DNA of 64,000 nucleotides from JBCCMQ01 sp039026235 (GTDB lineage: Bacteria; Pseudomonadota; Alphaproteobacteria; Rhodobacterales; Rhodobacteraceae). The stretch is taken from assembly GCA_039026235.1 (NCBI GenBank), contig JBCCMQ010000001.1:868001-932000 (forward strand), read 5' to 3'. This document shows positions 33,523-42,240 of this stretch, piece after piece; positions within the stretch are counted from its first letter, which is position 1; every line of letters starts with the position of its first letter. A model generated the notes under the pieces. It worked only from the letters and a program-made list of their open reading frames with translations, was not told where the DNA came from and searched no databases. Position numbers and translations under genes: made by a program.

Positions 33523-34824
33523 ATGGACGCGCCTCTCTCAAACGTATCAGCGACCCGAGCGGCCGAAGCTATCCGCGAAGGCCGTCTGACAAGTGTTGAT
33601 CTGGTGAATGCCTGCCTGGACCGGATAGACGCGACAGACCACGATATCCACGCCTGGGAATACCTGGATGAGAAAGGCGCATTGGCGCGCGCTGAAGAGC
33701 TTGACCAGATGGCGGCGTCGGGTGCCAAACCCGGTCCGCTTCATGGCATTCCGATTGGCCTAAAGGACATCATAGACACCGGAGACATGCCAACCGAAAA
33801 CGGCAGCGCGGCCTATGCCGGGCGCTGGCCGCTGACCGACGCGGCCTGCGTCAAGGCCCTGCGCAGTGCCGGCGCGGTTGTCCTCGGCAAGACCAAGACG
33901 ACCGAACTGGCCTATATGTTCGCCACCGACACGCGTAACCCCCACGACCCGGGCCGCACGCCGGGTGGATCTTCCAGCGGGTCTGCCGCGGCCGTTGCAG
34001 CGGGACATGTTCCTTTGGCCATGGGGTCCCAGACCGGGGGATCGATCATTAGGCCCGCCGCCTTCTGCGGTGTGGTCGGTTACAAGCCCAGCCGAGATAT
34101 GATCCCGACTGAAGGGGTGCTTTGCACGTCAAAGACGCTGGATCATCTCGGTGTCTTCGCGCGGACGTTGGAGGATACTGCGTTCCTGGCGGGTGTGCTT
34201 CGTGATCCTGCACACCAAGGGGCCGAGCCCCTGCAGGATGCATCTTGGGACCGGACCGGTCCCACCCCGCGGCTTTGCTGGATCGACTATCCATTCCTCG
34301 ACCTGCTGGAGCCGGACGCCCATGCGGACCTTCGAGCAATACTGGACAAGCTGGGCGGACACGTCACGAGGCTCCGTCCTGATGATCTACCGGATACTAT
34401 CGCCGCACATCACACGATCTATGACTATGAGCTGAACCGTAATCTAGGCCACCTTAGCACCACCCATCCCGACGACCTCAGCGACACGGCTAAATCGGCC
34501 TTCGCGCGCGGCGCGCGGATATCCGACCACACCTATGCCCAGGCGCTTGCCGAACGCGCGCGCGCGCAAGAGGTTCTGGGTGACTTGCTTGAACAGTTCG
34601 ATGCGGCGATCGGACCCGCGGCGCCGGGCGTCGCACCGGCTTTTGGGCCGGGAACCGGAAATTCCGTGTTCTGCCGCACCTACAGTCTGACCGGTTTTCC
34701 GTCGCTGACCATTCCCTTGCAAAGACCGGCCGGGCAGCTTCCACTCGGCTTGCAGATCACGGGCGGCGCGGCGGCGGATGATGCGCTTCTGGCTACTGCG
34801 GCTGCAATCCAGCGGCTGCTTTAG
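33523..34824 (+). CDS. amidase (amidase signature family)
   Basis: This 433-aa enzyme has the amidase signature Ser-cisSer-Lys triad: Lys in GIPIGLKDIIDT, the glycine/serine-rich RTPGGSSSGSAAAVAAG, and the nucleophile region GSQTGGSIIRPAAFCG. The substrate is not evident; the family includes hydrolases of amides and allophanate and the GatA subunit, but GatA-specific context is missing. I start at the ATG 33523; a longer frame to 33472 is not supported. It stands 98 bp after marR, and a 124-bp gap precedes the next gene. Confidence 0.87.
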   Translation: MDAPLSNVSATRAAEAIREGRLTSVDLVNACLDRIDATDHDIHAWEYLDEKGALARAEELDQMAASGAKPGPLHGIPIGLKDIIDTGDMPTENGSAAYAGRWPLTDAACVKALRSAGAVVLGKTKTTELAYMFATDTRNPHDPGRTPGGSSSGSAAAVAAGHVPLAMGSQTGGSIIRPAAFCGVVGYKPSRDMIPTEGVLCTSKTLDHLGVFARTLEDTAFLAGVLRDPAHQGAEPLQDASWDRTGPTPRLCWIDYPFLDLLEPDAHADLRAILDKLGGHVTRLRPDDLPDTIAAHHTIYDYELNRNLGHLSTTHPDDLSDTAKSAFARGARISDHTYAQALAERARAQEVLGDLLEQFDAAIGPAAPGVAPAFGPGTGNSVFCRTYSLTGFPSLTIPLQRPAGQLPLGLQITGGAAADDALLATAAAIQRLL

Positions 34825-34948
34825 CGCAGCTGATGCCCAGAAGCCGACATTTGGGTTGCTGAGACACCGGCCCCCGACTAGGCCTAGGTAAAGGCGCAAC
34901 GAACCGGGACTGCACCACGCCGCCCCCGGGGCACGTAGGAGGACACGA

Positions 34949-35821
34949 ATGGCAAGGGTGAGTTTTATCGGTTTGGGTGTTATGGGTTTTCCCATGGCGG
35001 GCCATCTTGCCAGCGCCGGGCACGATGTGACGGTCTACAACCGAAGCGCCAACAAGGCGCTCGACTGGGTCGAAAAACACGGCGGGAAAAGCGCCGCGAC
35101 ACCGCGCGCCGCCGCCGAAGGCGCCGAATTCGTAATGGCCTGCGTCGGCAATGACGACGATCTGCGTAGCATATGCCTGGGCGAGGACGGTGCCTTTGCG
35201 GGCATGGCAGTTGGCACTGTCTTTGTGGATCACACCACTGTATCGGCTTCCGTCACCCGTGAGCTTTACGACGTGGCCGGCGGCCATCAGATCAGCTTTG
35301 TCGACGCGCCCGTCTCGGGCGGTCAGGCGGGGGCGGAAAACGGCCAGTTGGTGGTGATGTGCGGCGGTGACGATGGCGCTTATCAGCGATCCGAGCCGAT
35401 CATCGCGGCCTATTCCAAGCTGTGCAAACGCCTGGGCGAGACGGGTGCGGGCCAGCTGACCAAAATGGTCAATCAGATCTGCATCGCCGGTCTGGTCCAG
35501 GGCCTGTCCGAGGGTCTTCACTTTGCTGAAAAGGCGGGGCTCGACGGGCGACAGGTTGTCGAGGTCATCCAGGGCGGCGCTGCCGGGTCTTGGCAGATGG
35601 CCAATCGCTACGAGACCATGCTGGACGACCATTTCGAGCATGGCTTTGCCGTCGATTGGATGCGAAAGGACCTGGGCATCTGCCTGTCCACCGCCGATGA
35701 TACGGGCGCTTCGCTGCCGGTCACCGCGGTCGTCGATCAGTTCTACAAGGATGTCCAGAAGATGGGCGGCGGACGCTGGGACACCTCCAGCCTGTTCAAG
35801 CGCCTCAGACAACTGGGCTAG
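34949..35821 (+). CDS. beta-hydroxyacid dehydrogenase family NAD(P)-dependent reductase
   Basis: This 290-aa protein belongs to the 3-hydroxyisobutyrate dehydrogenase/tartronate semialdehyde reductase family. It has the dinucleotide motif VSFIGLGVMGFPMAGHLASAGH, the substrate motif FVDAPVSGGQAGAENGQL, the catalytic-Lys segment GAGQLTKMVNQ and the C-terminal KDLGICLSTA. The exact hydroxy acid is not visible. AGGAGG precedes the start closely. An unknown exported protein follows after 3 bp, so the two are probably co-transcribed. Confidence 0.9.
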   Translation: MARVSFIGLGVMGFPMAGHLASAGHDVTVYNRSANKALDWVEKHGGKSAATPRAAAEGAEFVMACVGNDDDLRSICLGEDGAFAGMAVGTVFVDHTTVSASVTRELYDVAGGHQISFVDAPVSGGQAGAENGQLVVMCGGDDGAYQRSEPIIAAYSKLCKRLGETGAGQLTKMVNQICIAGLVQGLSEGLHFAEKAGLDGRQVVEVIQGGAAGSWQMANRYETMLDDHFEHGFAVDWMRKDLGICLSTADDTGASLPVTAVVDQFYKDVQKMGGGRWDTSSLFKRLRQLG

Positions 35822-35824
35822 GCC

Positions 35825-37354
35825 ATGGGGCGGAAATCGGGTCGGATCGCAGCATTTGCAGTGGGCCTTCTGGCTGGTCTGCCCGGCATTGCAGGCGCAA
35901 ACACGCTGACCGTGACTGCCAGCGACCTTTTGCCGTTTGGCACCGGCAGCTATTGGGCGCCTGGCGTTGCGCCACCGCCCTACGAAGGCCCGTCGATTAA
36001 AGTGCGTGACCGGGATCCCGTTTCCGGCTGGTTGGCCGAACGAATTTCTGACGGCCGCGCTCATGGCTTTGCCGACATGGTCTATGACAATCGCGACCGC
36101 CTGCATTCGTCGCTTCTGCCGACGGACTTTCCGGCGCTGCCGCACCTAAAATACGGACCGGAATTGGTTCAGGCGGGCATCGACTACGGCATTGGTGGGC
36201 GTGTTTTGCTGCCGACCGTGACCTTTGGAAACTCTTCAACGGCCATCACTGGCGGAAACGCACCGCGCAGCTTGCCCCGCTTTGCCATGACCGATCCGGA
36301 ATGGCCCGATCGCCTGTTCACGGGCTACCGTCGCAACCACATCTATATCTACCCTGAACACCGCGACCACGACCTCATCGATCTGTTTCCCGCGAATTGG
36401 CCCTATACAGTGATCAGCCAGGGGTCGTCCGGATCGGATCAGGCTTTTATGAAGGGCTTTGCAATGAGCCTGGCCGCCCTCCCACCCGAAACCTTTGCCA
36501 AACTGCGCGAAGAACGGCTGGTGGCGCCGACGTTACAGATGCTTTTGCGCCAAAGCATGGGTCCAGGATACACCGGCACGTCCTACCTGAGCGGCCCGGC
36601 CCATCCGGTGGTATTTGATGGCAAGGCCCTCGACCGACGCGCGATGGTGCGCGCTGCGGCAGAGCTCAAAGCAGACGAAATCCCACCCATGGTGCAACTG
36701 ACGGTGCTGGACGAAAGCTTCAGCGAAACCGCAGGTCTTGCAAATCAGGACGAACGGCTTTTCTCGACCCCGTCTGCTATCGCCCGGCTTTGGCACTCGC
36801 CCATGCCCCGTGCGTGGCTTGAGCTATCGGCAGAAACCACCCGCGACCCAAACGGACGGGCGCTTGAATTTCACTGGCGCCTTCTCAATGGCGATCCTGC
36901 GTTCGTGCAGATCGAGCCGATGGGTGAGGAGGCGCATAAGGCAAGAATAACAATCGATTGGCACGCGCCGCTCATGCGGCTTGCACCGATCGATCAAGGC
37001 GCGGTCCGGATGAGTTCGCGCGTGGATGTTGGCGTCATCGCCTGGAATGGCGTCAACTTCAGCGCGCCCGCCATAGTCTCGGTCGACCTGCCAGCCCATC
37101 AGAAACGCACCTACGAGCATGGCCCGGATGGCGCACTGACCTTTGCGCAGATCGATTATGACGCGGTCGGGCGCAGGATGGCCTTTGACCCATTGCTTTA
37201 TTGGACAGCGCCCTGGAGCGACCGTTTTGTCGACGGCCGCTGGCAGCGGCGCTTTCACGGAACCGCCGAATGGCGCGACAGCAATCCCGACTTTGTGCAT
37301 CCGATCGACCGGAGCGATCCAAAGCGACCTGTGCTGCAACTTTGGCGGCCCTAA
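35825..37354 (+). CDS. exported protein of unknown function
   Basis: This 509-aa protein begins with a signal peptide (MGRKSGRIAAFAVGLLAGLPGIAGA, cleavage probably after AGA near residue 25). The mature part has no family I recognise. Visible features are a repeated-aromatic HIYIYPEHRDHD stretch, ANWPYTVISQGSSGSDQAF, a probable Ser/Asp-rich loop, and a C-terminal half with beta-sandwich-like alternation (LEFHWRLLNGDPAFVQIEP, RITIDWHAP) ending in FVHPIDRSDPKRPVLQLWRP. The later half resembles an immunoglobulin-like or carbohydrate-handling fold, but this is an impression only. It lies 3 bp after the reductase gene and 74 bp before the ABC1 kinase. Confidence 0.75.
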   Translation: MGRKSGRIAAFAVGLLAGLPGIAGANTLTVTASDLLPFGTGSYWAPGVAPPPYEGPSIKVRDRDPVSGWLAERISDGRAHGFADMVYDNRDRLHSSLLPTDFPALPHLKYGPELVQAGIDYGIGGRVLLPTVTFGNSSTAITGGNAPRSLPRFAMTDPEWPDRLFTGYRRNHIYIYPEHRDHDLIDLFPANWPYTVISQGSSGSDQAFMKGFAMSLAALPPETFAKLREERLVAPTLQMLLRQSMGPGYTGTSYLSGPAHPVVFDGKALDRRAMVRAAAELKADEIPPMVQLTVLDESFSETAGLANQDERLFSTPSAIARLWHSPMPRAWLELSAETTRDPNGRALEFHWRLLNGDPAFVQIEPMGEEAHKARITIDWHAPLMRLAPIDQGAVRMSSRVDVGVIAWNGVNFSAPAIVSVDLPAHQKRTYEHGPDGALTFAQIDYDAVGRRMAFDPLLYWTAPWSDRFVDGRWQRRFHGTAEWRDSNPDFVHPIDRSDPKRPVLQLWRP

Positions 37355-37428
37355 GGGGCGGTTTCGAACCCGGGGCTTTCCCATAGGCCCCTCCGGCTTA
37401 TGTCTTCGGACAAAAGCTGAGGCAGAGT

Positions 37429-38751
37429 ATGAACAATCACAGCCCACTATCGCGTCCCCTGCCCATTCCGGCCCGGCGCATCAGCCGGCTGGCCGGTTTC
37501 GGACGGATGGCAACGGGCATCGCCGGGGAAGTCGCGCTAAACCGGCTTCGTGCCGTGGCGGCTGGCGAATCCGTTGATTATCAGGATCTTCTGCTGACAC
37601 CTTCAAATGCAGCGCGTCTGGCCGACCAATTGGCAAAGATGCGCGGTGCGGCCATGAAAATGGGACAGCTTCTGTCAATGGACGCCGGTGAGTTCATTGC
37701 GCCAGAGCTGGCCCAGATACTCGCCCGCCTCAGGGCCGAAGGCCACTATATGCCGCCGAGCCAGCTGAAAAAGGTCCTGACAGCAGCTTGGGGGGCGGAT
37801 TGGCTAAAGAGCTTTCGCAAGTTCGACGTCCGGCCCATTGCCGCGGCCTCGATTGGGCAGGTGCACCGCGCCCAGACCCGCGACGGCCGCGATATCGCGC
37901 TGAAGGTCCAGTATCCTGGCGTGCGCAGTTCGATTGACAGCGACATCAGCAACTTGGCCGCGCTAATACGCCTGTCCGGCCTTATCCCGCGCGAGATCGA
38001 CTTGTCGCCCCTTCTGGAAGAAGCACGCAACCAGCTTCACGAAGAAGCGGATTATGCGCGCGAAGGGCGCTACCTGGACCGGTTTTCAACCCTGCTGGCG
38101 CAAAGCGACGATTTCGCCGTTCCAAAGCTCCACGCCGATCTAACCGGAACGGACGTGTTGGCGATGGATTATCTGCCGGGCGTCCCGATCGAAGACCTGT
38201 CCGAGGCGCCTCAACAGGTTCGCGACGGCGTCATTGCCCGCCTCATCGATCTTGTCTTCCGCGAACTTTTCGAGTTCCGCCTCATGCAGACGGATCCGAA
38301 CTTTGCCAATTACCTCTATGACAGTGACCGCGATGTTATTGTTCTTTTGGATTTTGGCGCCGCGCGAGAACTGGACGAAGGGCTTGTCGGCAGCTTTCGA
38401 CGTCTATTGCAGACGGCGCGATCCGGCGACCGGCCTGCCTTGGAAAAGGGCATGATCGATCTGGGCTTTTTCGATGAGACGGCCAAGCGTCATCACATCG
38501 AGGCACTTGTCGACATGGGCGTCATGGCGCTTGAGCCGATTGCACATGGCGGCACCTTCGATTTTGCCGATCAGAGCTTTGTTCAACGCCTTCACAAGGC
38601 CGGCCATGCCTTTGGCAAAGAACGTGATTTCTGGCACTTCCCGCCCACTGAGGTGATGCTGGTCCAGCGCAAACTCGCGGGGCTCTATCTGCTGGGCGCA
38701 AGACTGAAGGCCCGGATCGATCTTGATCCGCTGCTTGACCGTTTCGTCTAG
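37429..38751 (+). CDS. ABC1/UbiB-family (ADCK) atypical kinase
   Basis: This 440-aa protein has the family KxGQ motif (RGAAMKMGQLLSMDAGEF), the Ala-rich loop AAASIGQVHRAQ, the lysine strand IALKVQYPGV, and the kinase motifs LMQTDPNFANYLYD (catalytic loop) and VLLDFGAAREL (DFG). Relatives act as ATPases in coenzyme Q synthesis or lipid homeostasis. The ADCK3-like features fit ubiquinone support, but ubiB itself usually lies with ubiE. Its stop overlaps the convergent aminotransferase stop within CTAG. Confidence 0.87.
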   Translation: MNNHSPLSRPLPIPARRISRLAGFGRMATGIAGEVALNRLRAVAAGESVDYQDLLLTPSNAARLADQLAKMRGAAMKMGQLLSMDAGEFIAPELAQILARLRAEGHYMPPSQLKKVLTAAWGADWLKSFRKFDVRPIAAASIGQVHRAQTRDGRDIALKVQYPGVRSSIDSDISNLAALIRLSGLIPREIDLSPLLEEARNQLHEEADYAREGRYLDRFSTLLAQSDDFAVPKLHADLTGTDVLAMDYLPGVPIEDLSEAPQQVRDGVIARLIDLVFRELFEFRLMQTDPNFANYLYDSDRDVIVLLDFGAARELDEGLVGSFRRLLQTARSGDRPALEKGMIDLGFFDETAKRHHIEALVDMGVMALEPIAHGGTFDFADQSFVQRLHKAGHAFGKERDFWHFPPTEVMLVQRKLAGLYLLGARLKARIDLDPLLDRFV

Positions 38752-40025
38752 GGTGTGATTGCGTCGACCGCTTTTTCCACGGCGGCCTCCATCAACCCAA
38801 AGTCATCTTCAGTAACGGCGAGGCAGGGATAAAGCTTGCCTGGCGCTTTGAAGATCCCTTCGGCCCGCAGGACGGCATTGTAACGGGCGTTCATGGCGTG
38901 GTCCGCTCCGAACCAGTCGCGGTAGGTACGCACCTCGCTGGGCGTGAAGACGATATCGAAAAGGGTGGGATCGCCGACAACCTGATGGTCAATGCCCGCC
39001 GCGCTCAGCTTTTCGGACTGGATGGCCATCAGACGCCGCCCGATGTCGCGCAGGCGATCATAGCTGCCGTCGCGGCGCAGGATTTCCATGGTTTTCAGCC
39101 CCGCCACCGCGGCCACGGGGTTGCCGCTCAGCGTGCCGAGCTGCATCAGCCAACCCTCGGCGCCGACAGCCGCCTTGTCGAAGTGGGCCATGATGTCGGC
39201 CCGCCCGGCAACCGCGGCCAGGGGGAAACCCCCGCCAATGATCTTGCCAAATGTCGCGATATCGGGCGTGACACCGTAAAGGGTCTGCGCGCCGCCATAG
39301 TCAAACCGGAACCCGGTCACCACCTCGTCAAACGCCAGGACCGCGCCGTGACGTGCGGCGATGGCCTTGACGCCTTCCAGAAAGCCGCGTTGAGGCGGAA
39401 TGACACGCTGCAGCGGTTCAAGAATGATTCCCGCCACGTGATCGCCGTGTTCGGCCATCAGGCTTTCCAGAAAGTCCAAATCGTTGAAAGGCGCCACCAA
39501 TGTCTCTTCGGCCACGCTTTGGGGAATGCCGGCACTGTCCGGTACCGCCTGGGGGAAATTGACCATGCGTGCGGGCGCAAGGCTCATCTGCGCCTCGGCG
39601 CACATGCCGTGATAGCCCCCTTCAAACTTGACGATCTTCTCGCGCCCGGTGAATGCGCGGCAAAGCCGGATCGCGTACATGTCGGCCTCACCACCCGACG
39701 CGGTATAGCGGACCTGTTCGGCGCAGGGCACGGCACGGATAATCTCTTCGGCCAGTTCAACGCCGGATGCGTTGTTGGCAAAGAAGGTCATGCCCTTGGG
39801 CAGCTGTTCCAAGACAGCCTCCATGACCTCTGGGTGACCGTGGCCCAGCAACATCGGTCCGGATCCGATCAGGAAATCGACGTATTCGCGCCCGTCCTCA
39901 TCCCAAACGCGCGACCCCTTGCCTTCGCGGATAAAGATGCCTGGATCGAAATTCCCAAACCCGCCCGCGGGCAGCACGTCCCGCGCGCGATCGATCCACT
40001 CTGACTGCGTTTGAACTTTCAGCAT
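38748..40025 (-). CDS. class III PLP aminotransferase, GSA-aminomutase-like
   Basis: This 425-aa fold-type I enzyme has the PLP lysine in ATFGKIIGGGFPL (Lys261), the Asp in VLAFDEVVTGFR (Asp233) and the GGEADMYAIRLCRA phosphate loop. It is most like glutamate-1-semialdehyde aminomutase and related class III proteins, but its place at the end of a catabolic operon argues against heme synthesis. It likely acts on an amino acid or aldehyde formed after demethylation and ring opening; the substrate is unknown. It overlaps the upstream enolase-superfamily gene by 7 bp. Confidence 0.85.
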   Translation of the reverse strand: MLKVQTQSEWIDRARDVLPAGGFGNFDPGIFIREGKGSRVWDEDGREYVDFLIGSGPMLLGHGHPEVMEAVLEQLPKGMTFFANNASGVELAEEIIRAVPCAEQVRYTASGGEADMYAIRLCRAFTGREKIVKFEGGYHGMCAEAQMSLAPARMVNFPQAVPDSAGIPQSVAEETLVAPFNDLDFLESLMAEHGDHVAGIILEPLQRVIPPQRGFLEGVKAIAARHGAVLAFDEVVTGFRFDYGGAQTLYGVTPDIATFGKIIGGGFPLAAVAGRADIMAHFDKAAVGAEGWLMQLGTLSGNPVAAVAGLKTMEILRRDGSYDRLRDIGRRLMAIQSEKLSAAGIDHQVVGDPTLFDIVFTPSEVRTYRDWFGADHAMNARYNAVLRAEGIFKAPGKLYPCLAVTEDDFGLMEAAVEKAVDAITP

Positions 40026-41137
40026 CGGTGTTCCTCGTCGAATGCAGCAACCGGCGCGCCCAGCACATCCGGGTCAGGGGTAATTCCAAGCCCCGGGCCT
40101 TCGGGCGGTCGGATACGGCCATTCTGCCTGACTGGCGCGTCCTGTGCCAGCCTTGGCGCGACATAACCCGACAAGTCGCAGGTGTTCAGGAGCGCCCCGG
40201 GCGGTGTCGCCGCCGCCAGATGAAGCCCGGCCGCCGTGGCGATGTCAGAACCCCAGGTGTCTTCGATGCACATGCGCGCGCCCAGATGCAGGCAAAGGTC
40301 ACGCGCCCGCCGCAAGGCGGAAAGGCCGCCGAATTTGGACAACTTCAACGCGACGGCGTCGAGACAGCCCAGCCGGTGCGCCTCTAGCAACGTTGCCGTG
40401 TCATGGGCCGTTTCATCAAGCTTCATGGGCAGGCCCGTGGCCGCCCGCACGGCGGCACAGTCGGCAATGCTGGCGCAGGGCTGCTCAATCATGACATCCA
40501 GGCCCGCGACAGCCCGCGCGACCCTTGTCGCGGTCAGCCGGTCGGTCCCGCAATTCCAGTCCCCATAGACCAGCGGGCCGTCGCCCACGGCCGCGCGCAC
40601 CTTGAAAAAGCGCGCGACATCGGCCCGCCAGTCGGCGTCGGCCCCAAGCTTCAGCTGGAACTGCACGATGCCCGTCGCCTGGGCCTCAAGCGCGATCTGG
40701 ACCATCTGCTCTGGATCGGTGCAGGTAATCGAATGGTAAAGCGGCAGCGACACCGCCTGCCGACCGCCCAGAAGGGCATAAAGCGGCAGGCCCGCCGCCT
40801 TCCCCGTGAGATCCCAAAGTGCGATATCAATGGCAGACTTCGCATATCTGTGATCGGGCAAATGGGCATCCAGCCGGGCCATCACGGCCTCGGGCCCGAT
40901 TGGATCGCTGCCAATCAGATCACCAGCCAATTCGGCCACGGCCGGGATGACACCGCCCGCATAGGCCGGCAGGTAATGGGGGATCGGGCAAACCTCTCCC
41001 CAACCGGTCAGGCCGCTGTCGGTATCGACCGCAAGAACCGTCGTGGTCACGGTGGTGCAGGCTTTGCCGGACGCCATGTAATAGCTCACGTGGCTGGATA
41101 GTGGCACCTGCCAGAGGCGAAGTCCGGTGATCTTCAT
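40019..41137 (-). CDS. enolase-superfamily enzyme, HpbD-like (probable 2-epimerase or dehydratase of a proline derivative)
   Basis: This 372-aa muconate-lactonizing-enzyme-type protein has metal ligands Asp193 (YGDWNCG), Glu218 (MIEQP) and Asp241 (KLDETAHD), and catalytic lysines Lys163 (FQLKLGAD) and Lys265 (VALKLSKFGG). A Lys on each face of the site is the arrangement for 1,1-proton transfer. The same residue numbers and the similar CIEDTWGSDIA and GPGLGITPDPD motifs recall the hydroxyproline-betaine 2-epimerase HpbD described from Pelagibaca. A cis-3-hydroxyproline dehydratase is the main alternative. It is one of two tandem enolase-superfamily genes, overlapping its partner by 4 bp. Confidence 0.83.
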   Translation of the reverse strand: MKITGLRLWQVPLSSHVSYYMASGKACTTVTTTVLAVDTDSGLTGWGEVCPIPHYLPAYAGGVIPAVAELAGDLIGSDPIGPEAVMARLDAHLPDHRYAKSAIDIALWDLTGKAAGLPLYALLGGRQAVSLPLYHSITCTDPEQMVQIALEAQATGIVQFQLKLGADADWRADVARFFKVRAAVGDGPLVYGDWNCGTDRLTATRVARAVAGLDVMIEQPCASIADCAAVRAATGLPMKLDETAHDTATLLEAHRLGCLDAVALKLSKFGGLSALRRARDLCLHLGARMCIEDTWGSDIATAAGLHLAAATPPGALLNTCDLSGYVAPRLAQDAPVRQNGRIRPPEGPGLGITPDPDVLGAPVAAFDEEHRC

Positions 41138-42240
41138 GAAAAAACCGCGACGGGTAACCCCAGCGCATCCTCATCAGGGTGAACACCCAGGCCGGGTGTT
41201 TCCGGCAAATGCAGGAAACCATCCCGGTTTCGCGGCCCCCTGCCCCCGGCCACATCCACCGTCAGCATGTCCTGACAGGCCCAGACCCCCAGCCGGTTGC
41301 TGTTGGGAAACGTGGCCGACAGATGCAGGGCCTCCGTATCTGCCAGCACGCTGCCGCCCGTGGCCATGACAAAGGCGTCGATCCCGTAGCTAAGCGCAAT
41401 ATCACGCATCCGTCGCGCCCGCGTCAGGCCACCGACACGGTTTAGTTTGATGCCGAAAACCTCGGCCAAACCATCCCGCGCTATGCGCACGGCATCGTCG
41501 AGCGTAACCAGTGTTTCATCGACGCTGATGGGCGCAGACGTCTGGCGGCGGATCGCCGCGATGTCATCCAGTGTCTCGCCGGGCTGTTCCACCATAATGC
41601 CCAGATCACCGGTCGCCGTGAGCACCCGGAGCGCCTGCTGGCGCGTCCAGGCACGGTTGACGTCGTAAAGCAGACGCTCGCCTTCGCCCCTGTGGGCCTC
41701 TAGATGCCGGATGCGCGCGATATCGGCGTCGACGTCGCCGCCCACCTTGACCGAGTGCACGCGGTAGCCCCTGTCGCGATACTTTTGCACCGTCGCCAAC
41801 ATCTCATCCGGCGAGCCTGAGGACACCGACGACGCAATGGGCGCCGGTTCCCGCGACCCGCCGCCCAGAAGATCCGCGATGGGCAGTCCCGCCGCCTGCC
41901 CGGCGATATCCCAGCAGGCCATGTCGATCGGCGCCTTGGCGTAAAGATGCCCCGGCAGACAAAGGTCCATCGCCCTCTCGACGTTAAGTGTCAGGCGCGG
42001 ATCCTGCCCGAGGATGACCGGCGCCATGGTCTCGATCCCGGCGCGAATCCCGGGCCCGTGGGCGGGCACATAGGTATGGCCCCAGGGCGTTCCCTCACCC
42101 CAGCCGGTCAGTCCGACGTCTGTCTCCATCTTTACGAAGGTCGCGTCCAGCACTTCGAACTTCAGGCGCCCGCCCGACAGCCAATAGGGATCGGCCAAAG
42201 GCAGATCGACCTGAAAGACCGAAAGGCGGCTGATCTTCAT
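41134..42240 (-). CDS. second enolase-superfamily enzyme, MR/MLE type
   Basis: This 368-aa protein is a distant paralogue of the downstream gene product. Metal ligands are Asp193 (LYDVNRAW), Glu218 (MVEQP) and Asp241 (VDETLVTLD), and the catalytic lysines are Lys165 (VHSVKVGGD) and Lys265 (FGIKLNRVGG). The N-terminal capping domain (residues 1-130), which sets specificity, differs strongly from that of the neighbour. The two probably act on different compounds or do different chemistry in the same pathway. It overlaps the FAD/GcvT gene and the other enolase gene by 4 bp each. Confidence 0.83.
   Translation of the reverse strand: MKISRLSVFQVDLPLADPYWLSGGRLKFEVLDATFVKMETDVGLTGWGEGTPWGHTYVPAHGPGIRAGIETMAPVILGQDPRLTLNVERAMDLCLPGHLYAKAPIDMACWDIAGQAAGLPIADLLGGGSREPAPIASSVSSGSPDEMLATVQKYRDRGYRVHSVKVGGDVDADIARIRHLEAHRGEGERLLYDVNRAWTRQQALRVLTATGDLGIMVEQPGETLDDIAAIRRQTSAPISVDETLVTLDDAVRIARDGLAEVFGIKLNRVGGLTRARRMRDIALSYGIDAFVMATGGSVLADTEALHLSATFPNSNRLGVWACQDMLTVDVAGGRGPRNRDGFLHLPETPGLGVHPDEDALGLPVAVFS

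Noticed and set aside
34793..36145. 450-codon minus-strand frame opposite the reductase gene
   Set aside because: Antisense shadow of a well-supported dehydrogenase and signal-peptide protein.
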